The notes beneath the pieces are model-generated. The model was given only the letters and a program-made list of their open reading frames with translations. It was not told the DNA's origin and searched no databases. The translations under genes and the position numbers were made by a program. A DNA stretch of 21,549 nt from a virus. The stretch's first letter is position 1. Every line of letters starts with the position of its first letter. This document shows, piece after piece, positions 1 through 8,829 of this stretch. The stretch is taken from positions 1 to 21,549 of IMG/VR virus record IMGVR_UViG_3300037961_001641, one strand, 5' to 3'.

Positions 1-800
1 AGTCTTTGCAAATCGACAAGATCTAATTTGTCGGCACCATATCTCGCCAATCTTAATTCTGCTGAAGGTGCTTTGGCACCAAAATACATTCTCCAAAGCC
101 CACCCCCTAAAAGACTTAAACCTTCACCCGCAGCACTCAAACCAGCTTCTCTAGTAATTGTGCCAAGACCTTCTTTTGGATTTACATTAAATAAATCATA
201 AGAATCTTCAAGTTGAAAACCTTGAATGGCATCTGCAACTTCTTCACCACCCTTACCTAAACCACCACCTAAAGTTCCACCAAGTACCCTGCCAGCTAAT
301 TGACTGCCGCCGGCTAAAGCTTTAGCAGCTTTAAATATTTTACTTTGTGGCAAAACTCCAGCAACACTTCCTATTATTGGGCCTGCAACTCCCATAAAAT
401 CTGCTAAGTCACCTCTTTCTCCCATAGGGCCTTCAATAATGGTATTAAGTTGTAAAACACTACCGTCTTGTAATGTTCTTGTTTGTATAGGTAATCCTCT
501 TTCTTTGAGACCTTTTGGTGTTAAGGCCAAACTTTTATCTGTTGTTTTTATGTAACCAGAGGAACCTACTAAGTTTCTAAGGACTTGCTCTTTTTCTTCT
601 AAAGTTTCTGCCCTAGCTAACAAACGCCTTAGTTTTAGATCATCTACACCAGTCTCATAATCAAAATATAATTCATCATAAATGGGAGATACAACGCCTT
701 TTGCTATTCGCCCTTTTACTATTTTACGAGCATCAGATGCGTTATTAGCTTCGACGGTTTCAATTAACCCAGGTGCGACTTCTACTTCAAATACTGGCAT
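1..800 (-). CDS. Virion/internal protein, N-terminal part (cut by window edge)
   Basis: A minus-strand frame starts at an ATG (798-800, reading MPVFEVEVAPG) and stays open for 266 codons to the left edge, so the C-terminus is missing. I do not recognise a family with certainty. The first 120 or so residues are charged and mixed. They are followed by glycine/alanine-rich hydrophobic stretches (around residues 130-185, for example GVAGPIIGSVAGV and LGGTLGGGLGKGG) of the type seen in internal or ejected virion proteins that associate with membranes. The gene follows the 804-2342 gene after only three bases, so it belongs to the same late structural operon. A role as a large internal virion or tail protein is inferred from position and composition only; a tail-associated enzyme domain could lie beyond the edge. 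Confidence 0.75.
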   Translation of the reverse strand, partial: MPVFEVEVAPGLIETVEANNASDARKIVKGRIAKGVVSPIYDELYFDYETGVDDLKLRRLLARAETLEEKEQVLRNLVGSSGYIKTTDKSLALTPKGLKERGLPIQTRTLQDGSVLQLNTIIEGPMGERGDLADFMGVAGPIIGSVAGVLPQSKIFKAAKALAGGSQLAGRVLGGTLGGGLGKGGEEVADAIQGFQLEDSYDLFNVNPKEGLGTITREAGLSAAGEGLSLLGGGLWRMYFGAKAPSAELRLARYGADKLDLVDLQR

Positions 801-803
801 TTT

Positions 804-2342
804 TTACCTACTGGCAGCAAATTGATCTGCTGCTGTTTCTTCTTCAGGTTCTTGTAAAGGTATTCTTTGAACTTCTTGATTTTGGTCTTGTTGGGAAGCG
901 GCTGATAAAAACTCATCATCTATCAATAAAGGTAGCTCTACACCAAGATCTCTAAAAAATATTTCGTCATTAGCAATTCTTGTAAGCCTTGTATTTTGCT
1001 GGGTGTTGAGTGTTGCTAATCTTCTGCTTAAAACATTCAATATTTCTGTTCTTGATTTAAAGGCTCCTCTTGGACCTTTTATTGTTGCTAATAGTTCTTG
1101 TGCCAATTGAATATCTCTATCTGATAACCTACCTGTTGACTGTCCTAAAAAATCTCCAGGTTGAGATCTAGCTATTTCTTCTAAAATATTACCAGCTAAA
1201 GTTTTAACATCAGGAACTGTATCTGGGTCAAAAAATGTAAAAAACCTATACCCAAACTCTTTAATGGCAGCTTTGGCTCCACCTAAATCTTCATTATTTG
1301 CTATCTGTATAACTTTGCCTAGCAAGTTTATAGTATTTTCACCTTTCTTGTATTCATTAAATGTATCTTGATAACTTACTTTTCTATCTTCTATATAATT
1401 TTGAGTTGGGCGTTCTTTTTTACCTGCTTCTATTTCTGCAAGAGAAGTAGCTAATTCCTCTGCTGCTCTTTCTTCTGCTGTTTTAGCGGCACCTTTTGCT
1501 AGGCCAGTAAAATCACCTGTTTCTACTAAAGCGGCTCCAACATTTCTTAAAAACCTATTTATATCTTTTTTTCTAAATAATTCTGAAACACTTGGCTTTG
1601 ATTTATCTGGCTTTAATACATATCCAGCTGCGGTATAAATGTAAGTTTTGCCATCTACTATTTTTGTATCTCCTAGCTCAGGTTTTTGTTCTTTGCCATT
1701 CTCTGTTTGTGTTTGATCTGTTAGTGTAACAGAGTCACCATCCTCCTCACCACCACCTTCAGGTTGTCCATTTATTGCATTACTTGCTGTTATTTCATCT
1801 AAAGATTCTTGTATTTTATCTGCCTGTCTTTCTGCCGCAGCCACATCTTGTGCTTGGACTATCTCACCAGAATATAACAAGGTTTGTGGAATTTTTGGAG
1901 TTACTTGCGTGCTTGTTGCTATTGTTTTAAAAGGACCTGGAGGACCCACGCTAGGTACAATTCTACCTTGTGATGCAGTTTTTGTAGTAACTTTAATAGG
2001 ATTTAGAGCTGCTAATGCTCCTTTTAGCATGTTTCCCATACGCAAAGTTTCACCAAGTTTTCCTGCTTTTCTAGCTGTTCTTAAACCCTTAATTCCAAGT
2101 CCGACTCCAGTACCTACACCCGAAGCTGTCAATCCTGCTGATAAATAATCTAAAGGATCAGTTGGATCAAAAGCTAATCGTCTTTGTTCTCTAGCTAAAA
2201 TTGCATTTATCTCGTTTTCTATTTCCTCTATAGACTTACCAACTGGATTAATACCAAAATCTTGTAGTGCTTTAACTGTCGCTGGATCAGTTACTTCACT
2301 TCGAATAATTGGCTCTGTTGGTATAAAAGCTTCTGGAGTCAT
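804..2342 (-). CDS. Hypothetical virion protein (512 aa)
   Basis: The 512-residue protein has no domain I can name. The first 60 residues are predicted helical and acidic. Residues about 65-115 contain a glycine/alanine-rich, weakly hydrophobic stretch (LDYLSAGLTASGVGTGVGLG) that could be membrane-active. Residues about 195-235 form an acidic, low-complexity linker with a GGGEEDGD segment. The rest is mostly helical and ends in a glutamine/glutamate-rich tail. Its ATG overlaps the stop of the preceding gene in a TAATG arrangement, which indicates coupled translation with the 2342-4639 gene. Its place among tail and internal proteins suggests a virion component, possibly an internal or ejection protein. 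This is inference; no enzymatic motif is visible. Confidence 0.75.
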   Translation of the reverse strand: MTPEAFIPTEPIIRSEVTDPATVKALQDFGINPVGKSIEEIENEINAILAREQRRLAFDPTDPLDYLSAGLTASGVGTGVGLGIKGLRTARKAGKLGETLRMGNMLKGALAALNPIKVTTKTASQGRIVPSVGPPGPFKTIATSTQVTPKIPQTLLYSGEIVQAQDVAAAERQADKIQESLDEITASNAINGQPEGGGEEDGDSVTLTDQTQTENGKEQKPELGDTKIVDGKTYIYTAAGYVLKPDKSKPSVSELFRKKDINRFLRNVGAALVETGDFTGLAKGAAKTAEERAAEELATSLAEIEAGKKERPTQNYIEDRKVSYQDTFNEYKKGENTINLLGKVIQIANNEDLGGAKAAIKEFGYRFFTFFDPDTVPDVKTLAGNILEEIARSQPGDFLGQSTGRLSDRDIQLAQELLATIKGPRGAFKSRTEILNVLSRRLATLNTQQNTRLTRIANDEIFFRDLGVELPLLIDDEFLSAASQQDQNQEVQRIPLQEPEEETAADQFAASR

Positions 2343-4639
2343 TACCCTTGCCCCGTAGTTTGGCCATAATTATCAAATGCAGACCCTGTTTGTGGTGCTA
2401 ATGAAGCATATGTGCTTAAAGCAGCCCCTAGACCTAAAGCGCTTGGATCCTGCGGCATACCATAAGTTGTGCCTATTCTGGAAGTTGCTTGTGTATATCC
2501 GGGCAACAAGCCACCAATACCACGTAATACTTCTAGCGGTCTGTATAACTGGCTTATGTCTCTGCCATACTGTCTATCAAACTCGCTTAGACCTGTTCGC
2601 TGAGCTTCACTAAACCCACTTTGTCTGATACCAGCTAAGGCTTGACCTAAACCTCTACCAAGAGCTTCCTGACGCTCATCAGCAGTTAGTCTAGCTCTAG
2701 AGCCAAAGGCAGATAAACCGCCTCTACCAATATCTTGTGCTCTTTGGGCAATATCTCTTTGTTCACCAGCTTTTAGTACATCCTCTATTGTTTGTTGGAC
2801 AACTCTATCTTCAAACGGGTTGAAGAACTTTTCTGTCATACTTGGATCGTATTCAGTCCCTGGTGCTTGTGCACCTAGTAAGTTAGCACCTACTTGTTGT
2901 AATTGGTTAAAGAACCCTGGTTGATCAGGAGTACCAAAATATAAAGCACGAATAAGTGGGTCAGTAACAACCTCATCAGCTGTTTGCCCCATTATTATTG
3001 GATCAATCGTATTAGGAGCCACAGGCATAGTTTGTGTAGGTGATGGTGTAACTGGGTCGACTGTTGCTGTTGCTACAAGATCAGGTGTAGGTTCTACTAC
3101 AGAGCCTGTGGTGTATGCTGGCTGACCTACTATGCTTCCTCTAGTGTCTATTGCACCTGGAGGTGGGGGAGGGCCAAAAGCTGCTTTCTCTTCCTCTGTG
3201 AGTGGCACAGGTGCTAACGTTTCACCTCTTTCATCAAAAGTCCGTGAACCGCCTGGGAACATTCTAGGATCTGTTCGACCTCCACCTGGGCCGCCTATAG
3301 ATATAATAGGTGATGTGTCAGTTGGTATGCCAAAGTTAGGTCTAAAATTAGTTCCTGCTCCTGATACTGGTATAGTTAGACTTGGTTGTGGTTCTCTTTC
3401 TAATCCATAATTACCAATTCTAGGCCTGTCATTCATAGTCCCGTCATCTTGTGGAGGCTCTGGTGGCGTAAATGGAACACCCTCACCCATCTGCAAATTT
3501 CCTACTGGTGCGCCTACTAATCTGTCCTCACCAAGTCTTTCTATTGACATGGGAGGCGTTGGTTTTTGCACTGGTAATCTGTCAAAAATAGTTCCGCCTT
3601 CTGGTAATTCTTTTGCAAGATCTCTTATATCTGGTGCATCTTCTTTAATATCTAAATTCAAATCGCCTGGTGGTTGTATTGGTAAAGGTTGTACTGGAGG
3701 CACTACCGGAGTTGGAGATGGCTGCGCTTGTGCACTTTGTAGTTCTGCTAACTGTCTAGTGATATCTTCAAGCCTTTGATCTATTGCAGACGTATCAAAA
3801 GCTGGAGGAGCAACTGGTTCTACATTCTCTAATGCAGATAAGCGCTCTTGTAAGCTTGATGGATCAAAAGCAGGTGGTGGGGCTACTGGCTCTCTACTTT
3901 CTAGCGCATCCAATCTAGCCTGTAATCTACTTGGGTCAAATAATGGTCTTGCTGGTGCTGGTCTCCTATTTTCTAAAGCTGCTAACCTTTCTCTAATTCT
4001 GGTTGGATCAAAAGGTCTAGGTTGTTTTATTCTTCCAGTTATGTCTTTAATTAATGCTTCTCTGTCTATTGTTGGAACTTCTCTTCCTTCTAGCTCGGCA
4101 AGTCTACTTTGTAAAGCAGATGGGTCAAATTGAGGCAAATTAGCCAACCTATCTTCTAAGCCACCTATTTGAGATTGTAAACCAGATGCATCAAACTGTG
4201 GTATATCTCTATTTCGTAAATCTTGTAGTTGCCTCTCAATAGACATAAAATCATCTCTACTTGGCCTTTGTCTTAAATCAGATATTTGTTTCTGTAACTC
4301 ACTAGGGTCAAATGCAGGGGCTTCTCTATTTTGTAATTCAGCTATTTGTTCTTGTAAAGCGCTCGGATCGAAAACTGGAGCTTGTCTACCCTCTAACTCA
4401 GCTAGTCTTGCTTCTAGTCTTGTAGGATCAAATACAGGAGCAGTTGGCACTTGTATTTTCCTTAAAATATCCTGAATCAAAGTATCTCTATCTAATGCGT
4501 CTGCTGGTATTGTTTGTTTGGGTTGACCGCCTGTTAAAAAATCAAGTGATGGTCTGGATACAACAGGAGAAGGTCTAGGTGCTACTCTTGGTGCAGACAT
4601 ACTAGGTCTTGTACCCATTAATTTACCTATAATAGCCAT
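2342..4639 (-). CDS. Repeat-containing, proline-rich virion protein (765 aa)
   Basis: The N-terminal part (residues about 68-302) carries roughly eleven copies of a 20-24-residue unit of the type FDPSxLQxRLAELExR. In each, a short proline/FDP turn is followed by a helix with heptad-like leucines, so the region probably forms a string of short helices or an interrupted coiled coil. Residues about 303-600 are rich in Pro, Gly and Thr and look disordered. Residues about 600-765 are more ordered and contain an arginine/glutamine-rich helical stretch (around IAQRAQDIGRGGLSAFGSRAR). The start codon overlaps the upstream stop (TAATG) and the stop overlaps the next start in the same way. I do not know the family. 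A structural role (internal or tail protein) is inferred from its neighbours and its repeated fibrous design. Confidence 0.8.
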   Translation of the reverse strand: MAIIGKLMGTRPSMSAPRVAPRPSPVVSRPSLDFLTGGQPKQTIPADALDRDTLIQDILRKIQVPTAPVFDPTRLEARLAELEGRQAPVFDPSALQEQIAELQNREAPAFDPSELQKQISDLRQRPSRDDFMSIERQLQDLRNRDIPQFDASGLQSQIGGLEDRLANLPQFDPSALQSRLAELEGREVPTIDREALIKDITGRIKQPRPFDPTRIRERLAALENRRPAPARPLFDPSRLQARLDALESREPVAPPPAFDPSSLQERLSALENVEPVAPPAFDTSAIDQRLEDITRQLAELQSAQAQPSPTPVVPPVQPLPIQPPGDLNLDIKEDAPDIRDLAKELPEGGTIFDRLPVQKPTPPMSIERLGEDRLVGAPVGNLQMGEGVPFTPPEPPQDDGTMNDRPRIGNYGLEREPQPSLTIPVSGAGTNFRPNFGIPTDTSPIISIGGPGGGRTDPRMFPGGSRTFDERGETLAPVPLTEEEKAAFGPPPPPGAIDTRGSIVGQPAYTTGSVVEPTPDLVATATVDPVTPSPTQTMPVAPNTIDPIIMGQTADEVVTDPLIRALYFGTPDQPGFFNQLQQVGANLLGAQAPGTEYDPSMTEKFFNPFEDRVVQQTIEDVLKAGEQRDIAQRAQDIGRGGLSAFGSRARLTADERQEALGRGLGQALAGIRQSGFSEAQRTGLSEFDRQYGRDISQLYRPLEVLRGIGGLLPGYTQATSRIGTTYGMPQDPSALGLGAALSTYASLAPQTGSAFDNYGQTTGQG
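3734..4438 (-). repeat. About 11 degenerate FDPSxLQxRLAELExR repeats inside the 765-aa protein
   Basis: The units start near residues 68, 88, 108, 126, 147, 169, 189, 208, 231, 255 and 279 of the protein. Their core is [PA]xFDPSxLQxRLAxLExR, with spacing mostly 20-24 residues. The DNA copies are clearly diverged, so this is an old protein-level repeat and not a recent tandem duplication. Confidence 0.85.
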
Positions 4640-6123
4640 TAAGAAAGCCTCTTATCAGTATCTTCAAACATATCCATAAGCATGCCTAAATTCTTTGCAC
4701 CCTTTTCTCTGTTTGGTTTGCCATCTGGTTTTAGCATGATTGAATCCTTAGATTTAGATATATCAAAAGCACCAGCACCATTATTAGCTGATGCGGTAAA
4801 AACATATTCACCATCACTTAACATAGCCGGTATATCATCAGATGTGCCTGTACCAATACCTATTGTTGGCCCGCCTACTTGACGGTAATCTAATTCAAAT
4901 ACCTCTGGGTTAAGTGGACCGCCTTTTGCAAACCCTGGTCTGCCTTCTGCTGTACCGCCGTATGCCATTCCTGGTCTAACCCCTAGATCAAATCCTTGAA
5001 ATACTGGCTGAGCAGCTAGATCTGGTCGTCTTGAAGCTCTTATATCAGTTAATCCACCAACTCTATCCTCAGCTGCTCTCTTTGTAGCTAATCCATATAA
5101 AGCCGCTAAAGCTGCTAGTCCGCCTCTCGAATCACCAGTTTGTTGTCCTTTAATAACATCTTCAATACCTTTAATTGGACCGGGAGTATCAATACCAAAA
5201 AAACTACCACCGGATCGCACGGGGTCTGATCCCCTTCCCTTAAGTATATCCTCAATAATACCCAATCTACTTTGTCCTGGTGTGCCACCAAATAAATTAA
5301 ATCCTAAACCTCTTTGTTGAGTTTGTGGTTGGGATGCTCTTAAACCTGCAACAATCTGGTCTGGAGTATATCCTTTACCATCAGGCCCTTTAAATAATCC
5401 ACTCTCTCCCATAGGAGTAAAGTTTTCCGTTATGTATTTCATTTCCTCTTGGCTTAATTGATAATTTGGAGCTCCATAGCTAGTTTGAACAAAACCACCA
5501 GTATTAGGATCTATTTGTTGTTGAGGAGCAAAAAAATCTTGTGGACTAAATAAATTACCAATACCTCTCCTAAGATTAGGTCCAATTTGCCCTCCAAAAA
5601 TACCGGTTGCTTGATCTCCTGGCTTGAAAAAACTACCTAAACCAGATTTTATTCTTGGCCCAATAGTACCGCCAAATATACCTTTATCTGCAACTTTTGA
5701 TCCAATCCCAGACCCAAGAAACTTTGATCCAATACCTGCTGTTAATCCACCTAACAAGGCTGACTTTGTATCCATCCCAGATGCTTTACCAGCAGCCGCT
5801 GTAAGCAGTCCTTTTGCTATTGGTCCAACTCCAGGTATAAAACTAACAGCAACTGGTGCTACTTTTTTTACTACATTTTTTATTTTTTTAAATACTTTTG
5901 ATAAGAAGCCAAACTGTTGAAGTCCAGTTAATTGATTTATCTGACCGTTACCAACGACATATTCTTGTGGATTTAGTCCTACAGCCTGCATATCTCTATT
6001 AATTAACTGTTGTGTAGTGTTACTAATAACTGGTGGAACTACCATTTCGCCTGGTGCGGCGTGAACTATTTGTGTATCCTCTAATTGTGGTTGTGCTAAT
6101 TTATCCTGCATATCTCCTTCCAT
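4639..6123 (-). CDS. Probable internal/tail virion protein with basic amphipathic segment (494 aa)
   Basis: Residues 71-107 form a strongly basic amphipathic stretch (KVFKKIKNVVKKVAP) running into a hydrophobic glycine/proline segment (VSFIPGVGPIAKGLL). Together they look like a membrane-interacting element. Residues about 110-330 are rich in glycine with repeated GIFGG/IGP motifs. The C-terminal 100 residues include a conserved-looking block (GTSDDIPAMLSDGEYVFTA) that I have seen in virion proteins of marine podovirus-like phages; that recollection cannot be checked here. The ATG at 6123 is preceded by a poor ribosome site. A second ATG at 6111 has AAGGAG only two bases upstream, so the exact start is uncertain by four codons. 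A role in DNA ejection or as an internal core protein is inferred. Confidence 0.75.
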   Translation of the reverse strand: MEGDMQDKLAQPQLEDTQIVHAAPGEMVVPPVISNTTQQLINRDMQAVGLNPQEYVVGNGQINQLTGLQQFGFLSKVFKKIKNVVKKVAPVAVSFIPGVGPIAKGLLTAAAGKASGMDTKSALLGGLTAGIGSKFLGSGIGSKVADKGIFGGTIGPRIKSGLGSFFKPGDQATGIFGGQIGPNLRRGIGNLFSPQDFFAPQQQIDPNTGGFVQTSYGAPNYQLSQEEMKYITENFTPMGESGLFKGPDGKGYTPDQIVAGLRASQPQTQQRGLGFNLFGGTPGQSRLGIIEDILKGRGSDPVRSGGSFFGIDTPGPIKGIEDVIKGQQTGDSRGGLAALAALYGLATKRAAEDRVGGLTDIRASRRPDLAAQPVFQGFDLGVRPGMAYGGTAEGRPGFAKGGPLNPEVFELDYRQVGGPTIGIGTGTSDDIPAMLSDGEYVFTASANNGAGAFDISKSKDSIMLKPDGKPNREKGAKNLGMLMDMFEDTDKRLS

Positions 6124-6162
6124 AGTATTTGTTATTTTAGCGTAAATACTTAAAAAGTATGT

Positions 6163-6504
6163 TTATTTTCCAAAATTAGCAAGTTTGATAGATACAGCGC
6201 CGTTATTTGTAACAGTCACCTTACCTAGTGCGCTTGTTGCCTCTAGTCCCTCGTTGACTAAAGGTTCGCCTATATTAACCCATTCTGAGCCAGTATAGAC
6301 CTGCAACACCTCAAGTGTTGTATTCCAGATTATACTACCTGGATTGAAATTCAAGGTTTCTAACTCATTTTCGCTTACTTGACGAGTATTATCAAGGTTT
6401 ACTGCACCTAAATTTATCTCTAATAATCTTATTAGGCGGTTAAAAACTTCGGGAGTTACCTCTGATTGTGCTAACGGTAACTGCGTTGGAAGCAGTTTGC
6501 TCAT
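6163..6504 (-). CDS. Small virion-associated protein with one TSALG repeat (113 aa)
   Basis: This 113-residue protein begins MSKLLPTQLPLAQ and ends with a copy of the repeat motif (LEATSALGKVTVTNNGAVS). The same motif is tandemly repeated in the protein encoded at 20400-21227. The middle part (residues about 50-80, IIWNTTLEVLQVYTGSEWVNIG) resembles the short beta-rich motif seen at the ends of phage fibre or collar proteins. Its ATG overlaps the stop of the 622-aa gene (ATGA), so translation is coupled. A role as a tail or neck accessory protein is inferred from the shared repeat and the position; the function is unknown. Confidence 0.75.
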   Translation of the reverse strand: MSKLLPTQLPLAQSEVTPEVFNRLIRLLEINLGAVNLDNTRQVSENELETLNFNPGSIIWNTTLEVLQVYTGSEWVNIGEPLVNEGLEATSALGKVTVTNNGAVSIKLANFGK

Positions 6505-8369
6505 CTTTTACCGTCTGCTTTTATGTCTATTCTAGTAGCCCCTAAGCGCCAACCTACTCCTAAGTTACCATTATCGGTAGCATCATCATTTGATTCTACA
6601 CGTAAAGCCATTTGTCTTGCTCTAGCTCTTATAAAAGATTGTTGTGTGCTGCTCGTAATCTCACTTGTAGAATTAGTTGATAGACTATCACCTGGAAAAT
6701 TTCTTGTTTTAACAACTACGTTTACAGAACAATTGTTTTGATTTTCAATAAATTTAAAATCCGGTATTATCCTACGGGCAAAAGCAAACTGTTCACCATC
6801 ACCCAAATCAAAGTCTGAGCTTTCTATAAATACACCAGTCATAGGCGATCCATCATCATCAAAACCTAGTTCTTGCTGATATAGATAGCTATTTGCAGCT
6901 GCTCTTGGAAAGTTTTCAATACCTGAATCTAACCAAGCAGTTCTAGTAAGTTGCCCATAAAACCATAATTGTTCAGAATAATTATATATAACATACCGAT
7001 CTATAGTTTCGCTATTAGCAGAACAATAGAACCATCCGACTTCATTTTTATCTTTTATAGTAAAAGCGTGTATTTTAAAAGATTGTGTAAGATTTATGTC
7101 GTTAAATACATAATTGTGTACTGAGCAAGGTAAGGTATTTACAGAACCGTTATAGAAGTAAAAATTATTGTAACTCATAAAAAATACTGCTGATGGAGCA
7201 GTTACAGCTGCTTTTGGTGCCACCAATCCAGTTCCTTCATTAATTAAGTTGACAGCAAATGTGAAAGGAGGCCCAACGAACTGCATACTATACATAGCGG
7301 TATCAGTCCAAACTAAAACTTCTTGTCGTGCTTTTACCGCACCAATAATTGATGATCCTGATGATAGTCTTAAAGAACCTGCTGTATTAGTAGACTTTGG
7401 TTCAAACTCTAGTGCGTTTTCTTGATCACTAAATGCTATTAACATAGGGTCAATCGTCCCTGTTCTTGAGGTACCGCTAATTGGATCTGCACCTAAAACT
7501 ATTAAATGTCTATCAACCTCAGATGTTATTACTTGTAAAGCTTTAGTTGGCACAAGGTTAGCTCCAGACACTTGCGATAGTTCTACTGCCCTAGTTGATG
7601 TGCCGTCTGACTCTAACCATCTAAAAATACCGTCATTGCGCTGATTAATTATTAAATCTTCGCCAAAGTTATCATGCGTCCAAAGTCTTAGTTGGTTTGT
7701 GCTGGATAGAGCTGCTGCTTGCCCAAATGCACCTTCACCCCAACCGTTTAAGCCCCAACCAGTACCAGGGACGTAAACATCTAGACCTACATTTACTTGA
7801 TATGCACCAACAACTGAGGAACCACCATTTCCACTGTCAGATGCATTTGCTGTTATTGTTGTACCAGAACTATCCTTTGCAGTTATTTTATAGCTATTAG
7901 CATTTACAATAGAATCTATTTGATATTCTTGATTTAAAACAGCAGCCGTAACATTACCGCCAAGTGAAGCTGCGCCACTAAAAGTTACAAAATCATTTTT
8001 TACTGCCCCGTGGGCTGTATCGGCTACAGTTATTTCTGAACTGCCGTTTGTTGCAGAAAATGTAACATCACCCGCTGACGTTGTTGATCTAATAGGAGTA
8101 ATATCGTTAAATGCACTACCGTCTTGCACATAATACTTTAGATGTGTGCCAACTCCTAAATACTTTGTACCCTCTAATGCAATCCAAGCGTGTAAGGCTC
8201 TTGCGGTTCCTTGATAAGTGTTATCTGTAACTTTTTCCCAACCACCAAACTTTTCTGGCCTGCCCTTTCTAAACCTTACAAGATTACAATCAAACCACCC
8301 GCCTTCGTTATCGTATGCGGTACCTTCTCTATTTATGCCTGGTCTGAAAACTGTTTTTTGCAAGGGCAT
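6501..8369 (-). CDS. Tail hub/nozzle-like structural protein (622 aa), P22 gp10-type candidate
   Basis: The N-terminus (residues 1-50: FRPGINREGT, then GGWFDCNLVRFRKGRPEK) is typical of a large podovirus-like tail protein that I place near P22 gp10 or the tail-nozzle group. Residues about 99-183 hold an inserted beta-sandwich-like module (SSEITVADTAHGAVKNDFV, LNQEYQIDSIVNANSYKITA) common in marine phage structural proteins. The rest is beta-rich with many aromatic residues, consistent with a beta-propeller. GAGG-type sequence (GAGG at 8378-8381) lies 8 bases before the ATG, inside the 3' end of the lysozyme gene. The stop overlaps the next ATG. The structural role is fairly sure; the precise part (nozzle, stabiliser or hub) is inferred. 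Confidence 0.75.
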   Translation of the reverse strand: MPLQKTVFRPGINREGTAYDNEGGWFDCNLVRFRKGRPEKFGGWEKVTDNTYQGTARALHAWIALEGTKYLGVGTHLKYYVQDGSAFNDITPIRSTTSAGDVTFSATNGSSEITVADTAHGAVKNDFVTFSGAASLGGNVTAAVLNQEYQIDSIVNANSYKITAKDSSGTTITANASDSGNGGSSVVGAYQVNVGLDVYVPGTGWGLNGWGEGAFGQAAALSSTNQLRLWTHDNFGEDLIINQRNDGIFRWLESDGTSTRAVELSQVSGANLVPTKALQVITSEVDRHLIVLGADPISGTSRTGTIDPMLIAFSDQENALEFEPKSTNTAGSLRLSSGSSIIGAVKARQEVLVWTDTAMYSMQFVGPPFTFAVNLINEGTGLVAPKAAVTAPSAVFFMSYNNFYFYNGSVNTLPCSVHNYVFNDINLTQSFKIHAFTIKDKNEVGWFYCSANSETIDRYVIYNYSEQLWFYGQLTRTAWLDSGIENFPRAAANSYLYQQELGFDDDGSPMTGVFIESSDFDLGDGEQFAFARRIIPDFKFIENQNNCSVNVVVKTRNFPGDSLSTNSTSEITSSTQQSFIRARARQMALRVESNDDATDNGNLGVGWRLGATRIDIKADGKR

Positions 8370-8372
8370 GCG

Positions 8373-8828
8373 CTAAACCTCATGCCATTCTTTACCTTCA
8401 AACAGTAAAGATTCTGCTAATCTTCTGCGTTCTAGTCCCGGTAAAACAACTTTTTCTCCATTAACTCTTGCTTTATTCCATTTACGCATTTGATGTGGTA
8501 CTTCATCTTTTTTATTGTCATTAAGAACTTTTAACATAGTGGAGTTGTTAAGATTTGATGGACCTAAGTTGTATGTCCAAGCAACTAAAGCATCAAATTC
8601 ATTTTGCTCTAGCGGCACTAACACTGCGTCACTTACGTATGCTCCATATACAGGCAGCTCTTCCTCCAGCCACTTGTCTGCTTGTTCTTGTGAACAAGTA
8701 TCACCTTCTTTTACATTTTTTATTCGGCCAAAACCTATTGTCCATTTTCCTGCGGCACATTTGTACGCTTCTAATTCACAACCTTCAAACTTTTTGATAA
8801 GTGATTTTCCTTCCTCTGAAATTTGCAT
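8373..8828 (-). CDS. Endolysin, GH24 lysozyme (T4/P1 type), 151 aa
   Basis: The enzyme should cut the glycan strands of peptidoglycan at the end of infection. The GH24 catalytic layout is complete with canonical spacing: Glu15 (KKFEGC), Cys24 in the place of the usual Asp (AYKCAAG) and Thr30 (WTIGFG). The spacing 15-24-30 equals Glu11-Asp20-Thr26 of T4 lysozyme. Cys17 also lies two residues after the catalytic Glu, as in P1 Lyz. The start at 8828 is chosen because AGGAGAG (8833-8839) lies 4 bases before it; a longer reading from 8885 would overlap the upstream gene and has no such site. The N-terminus shows neither a signal peptide nor a membrane anchor, so export would depend on a holin. It follows the membrane-protein gene at 8830-9309 after a single base. 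Confidence 0.95.
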   Translation of the reverse strand: MQISEEGKSLIKKFEGCELEAYKCAAGKWTIGFGRIKNVKEGDTCSQEQADKWLEEELPVYGAYVSDAVLVPLEQNEFDALVAWTYNLGPSNLNNSTMLKVLNDNKKDEVPHQMRKWNKARVNGEKVVLPGLERRRLAESLLFEGKEWHEV

Positions 8829-8829
8829 G

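Noticed and set aside
6146-6160. Six-base-pair hairpin with a 3-base loop between two genes, as a possible terminator
   Set aside because: The stem (ATACTT/AAGTAT) is short and AT-rich, and no T-run follows it on the minus strand, where transcription runs.
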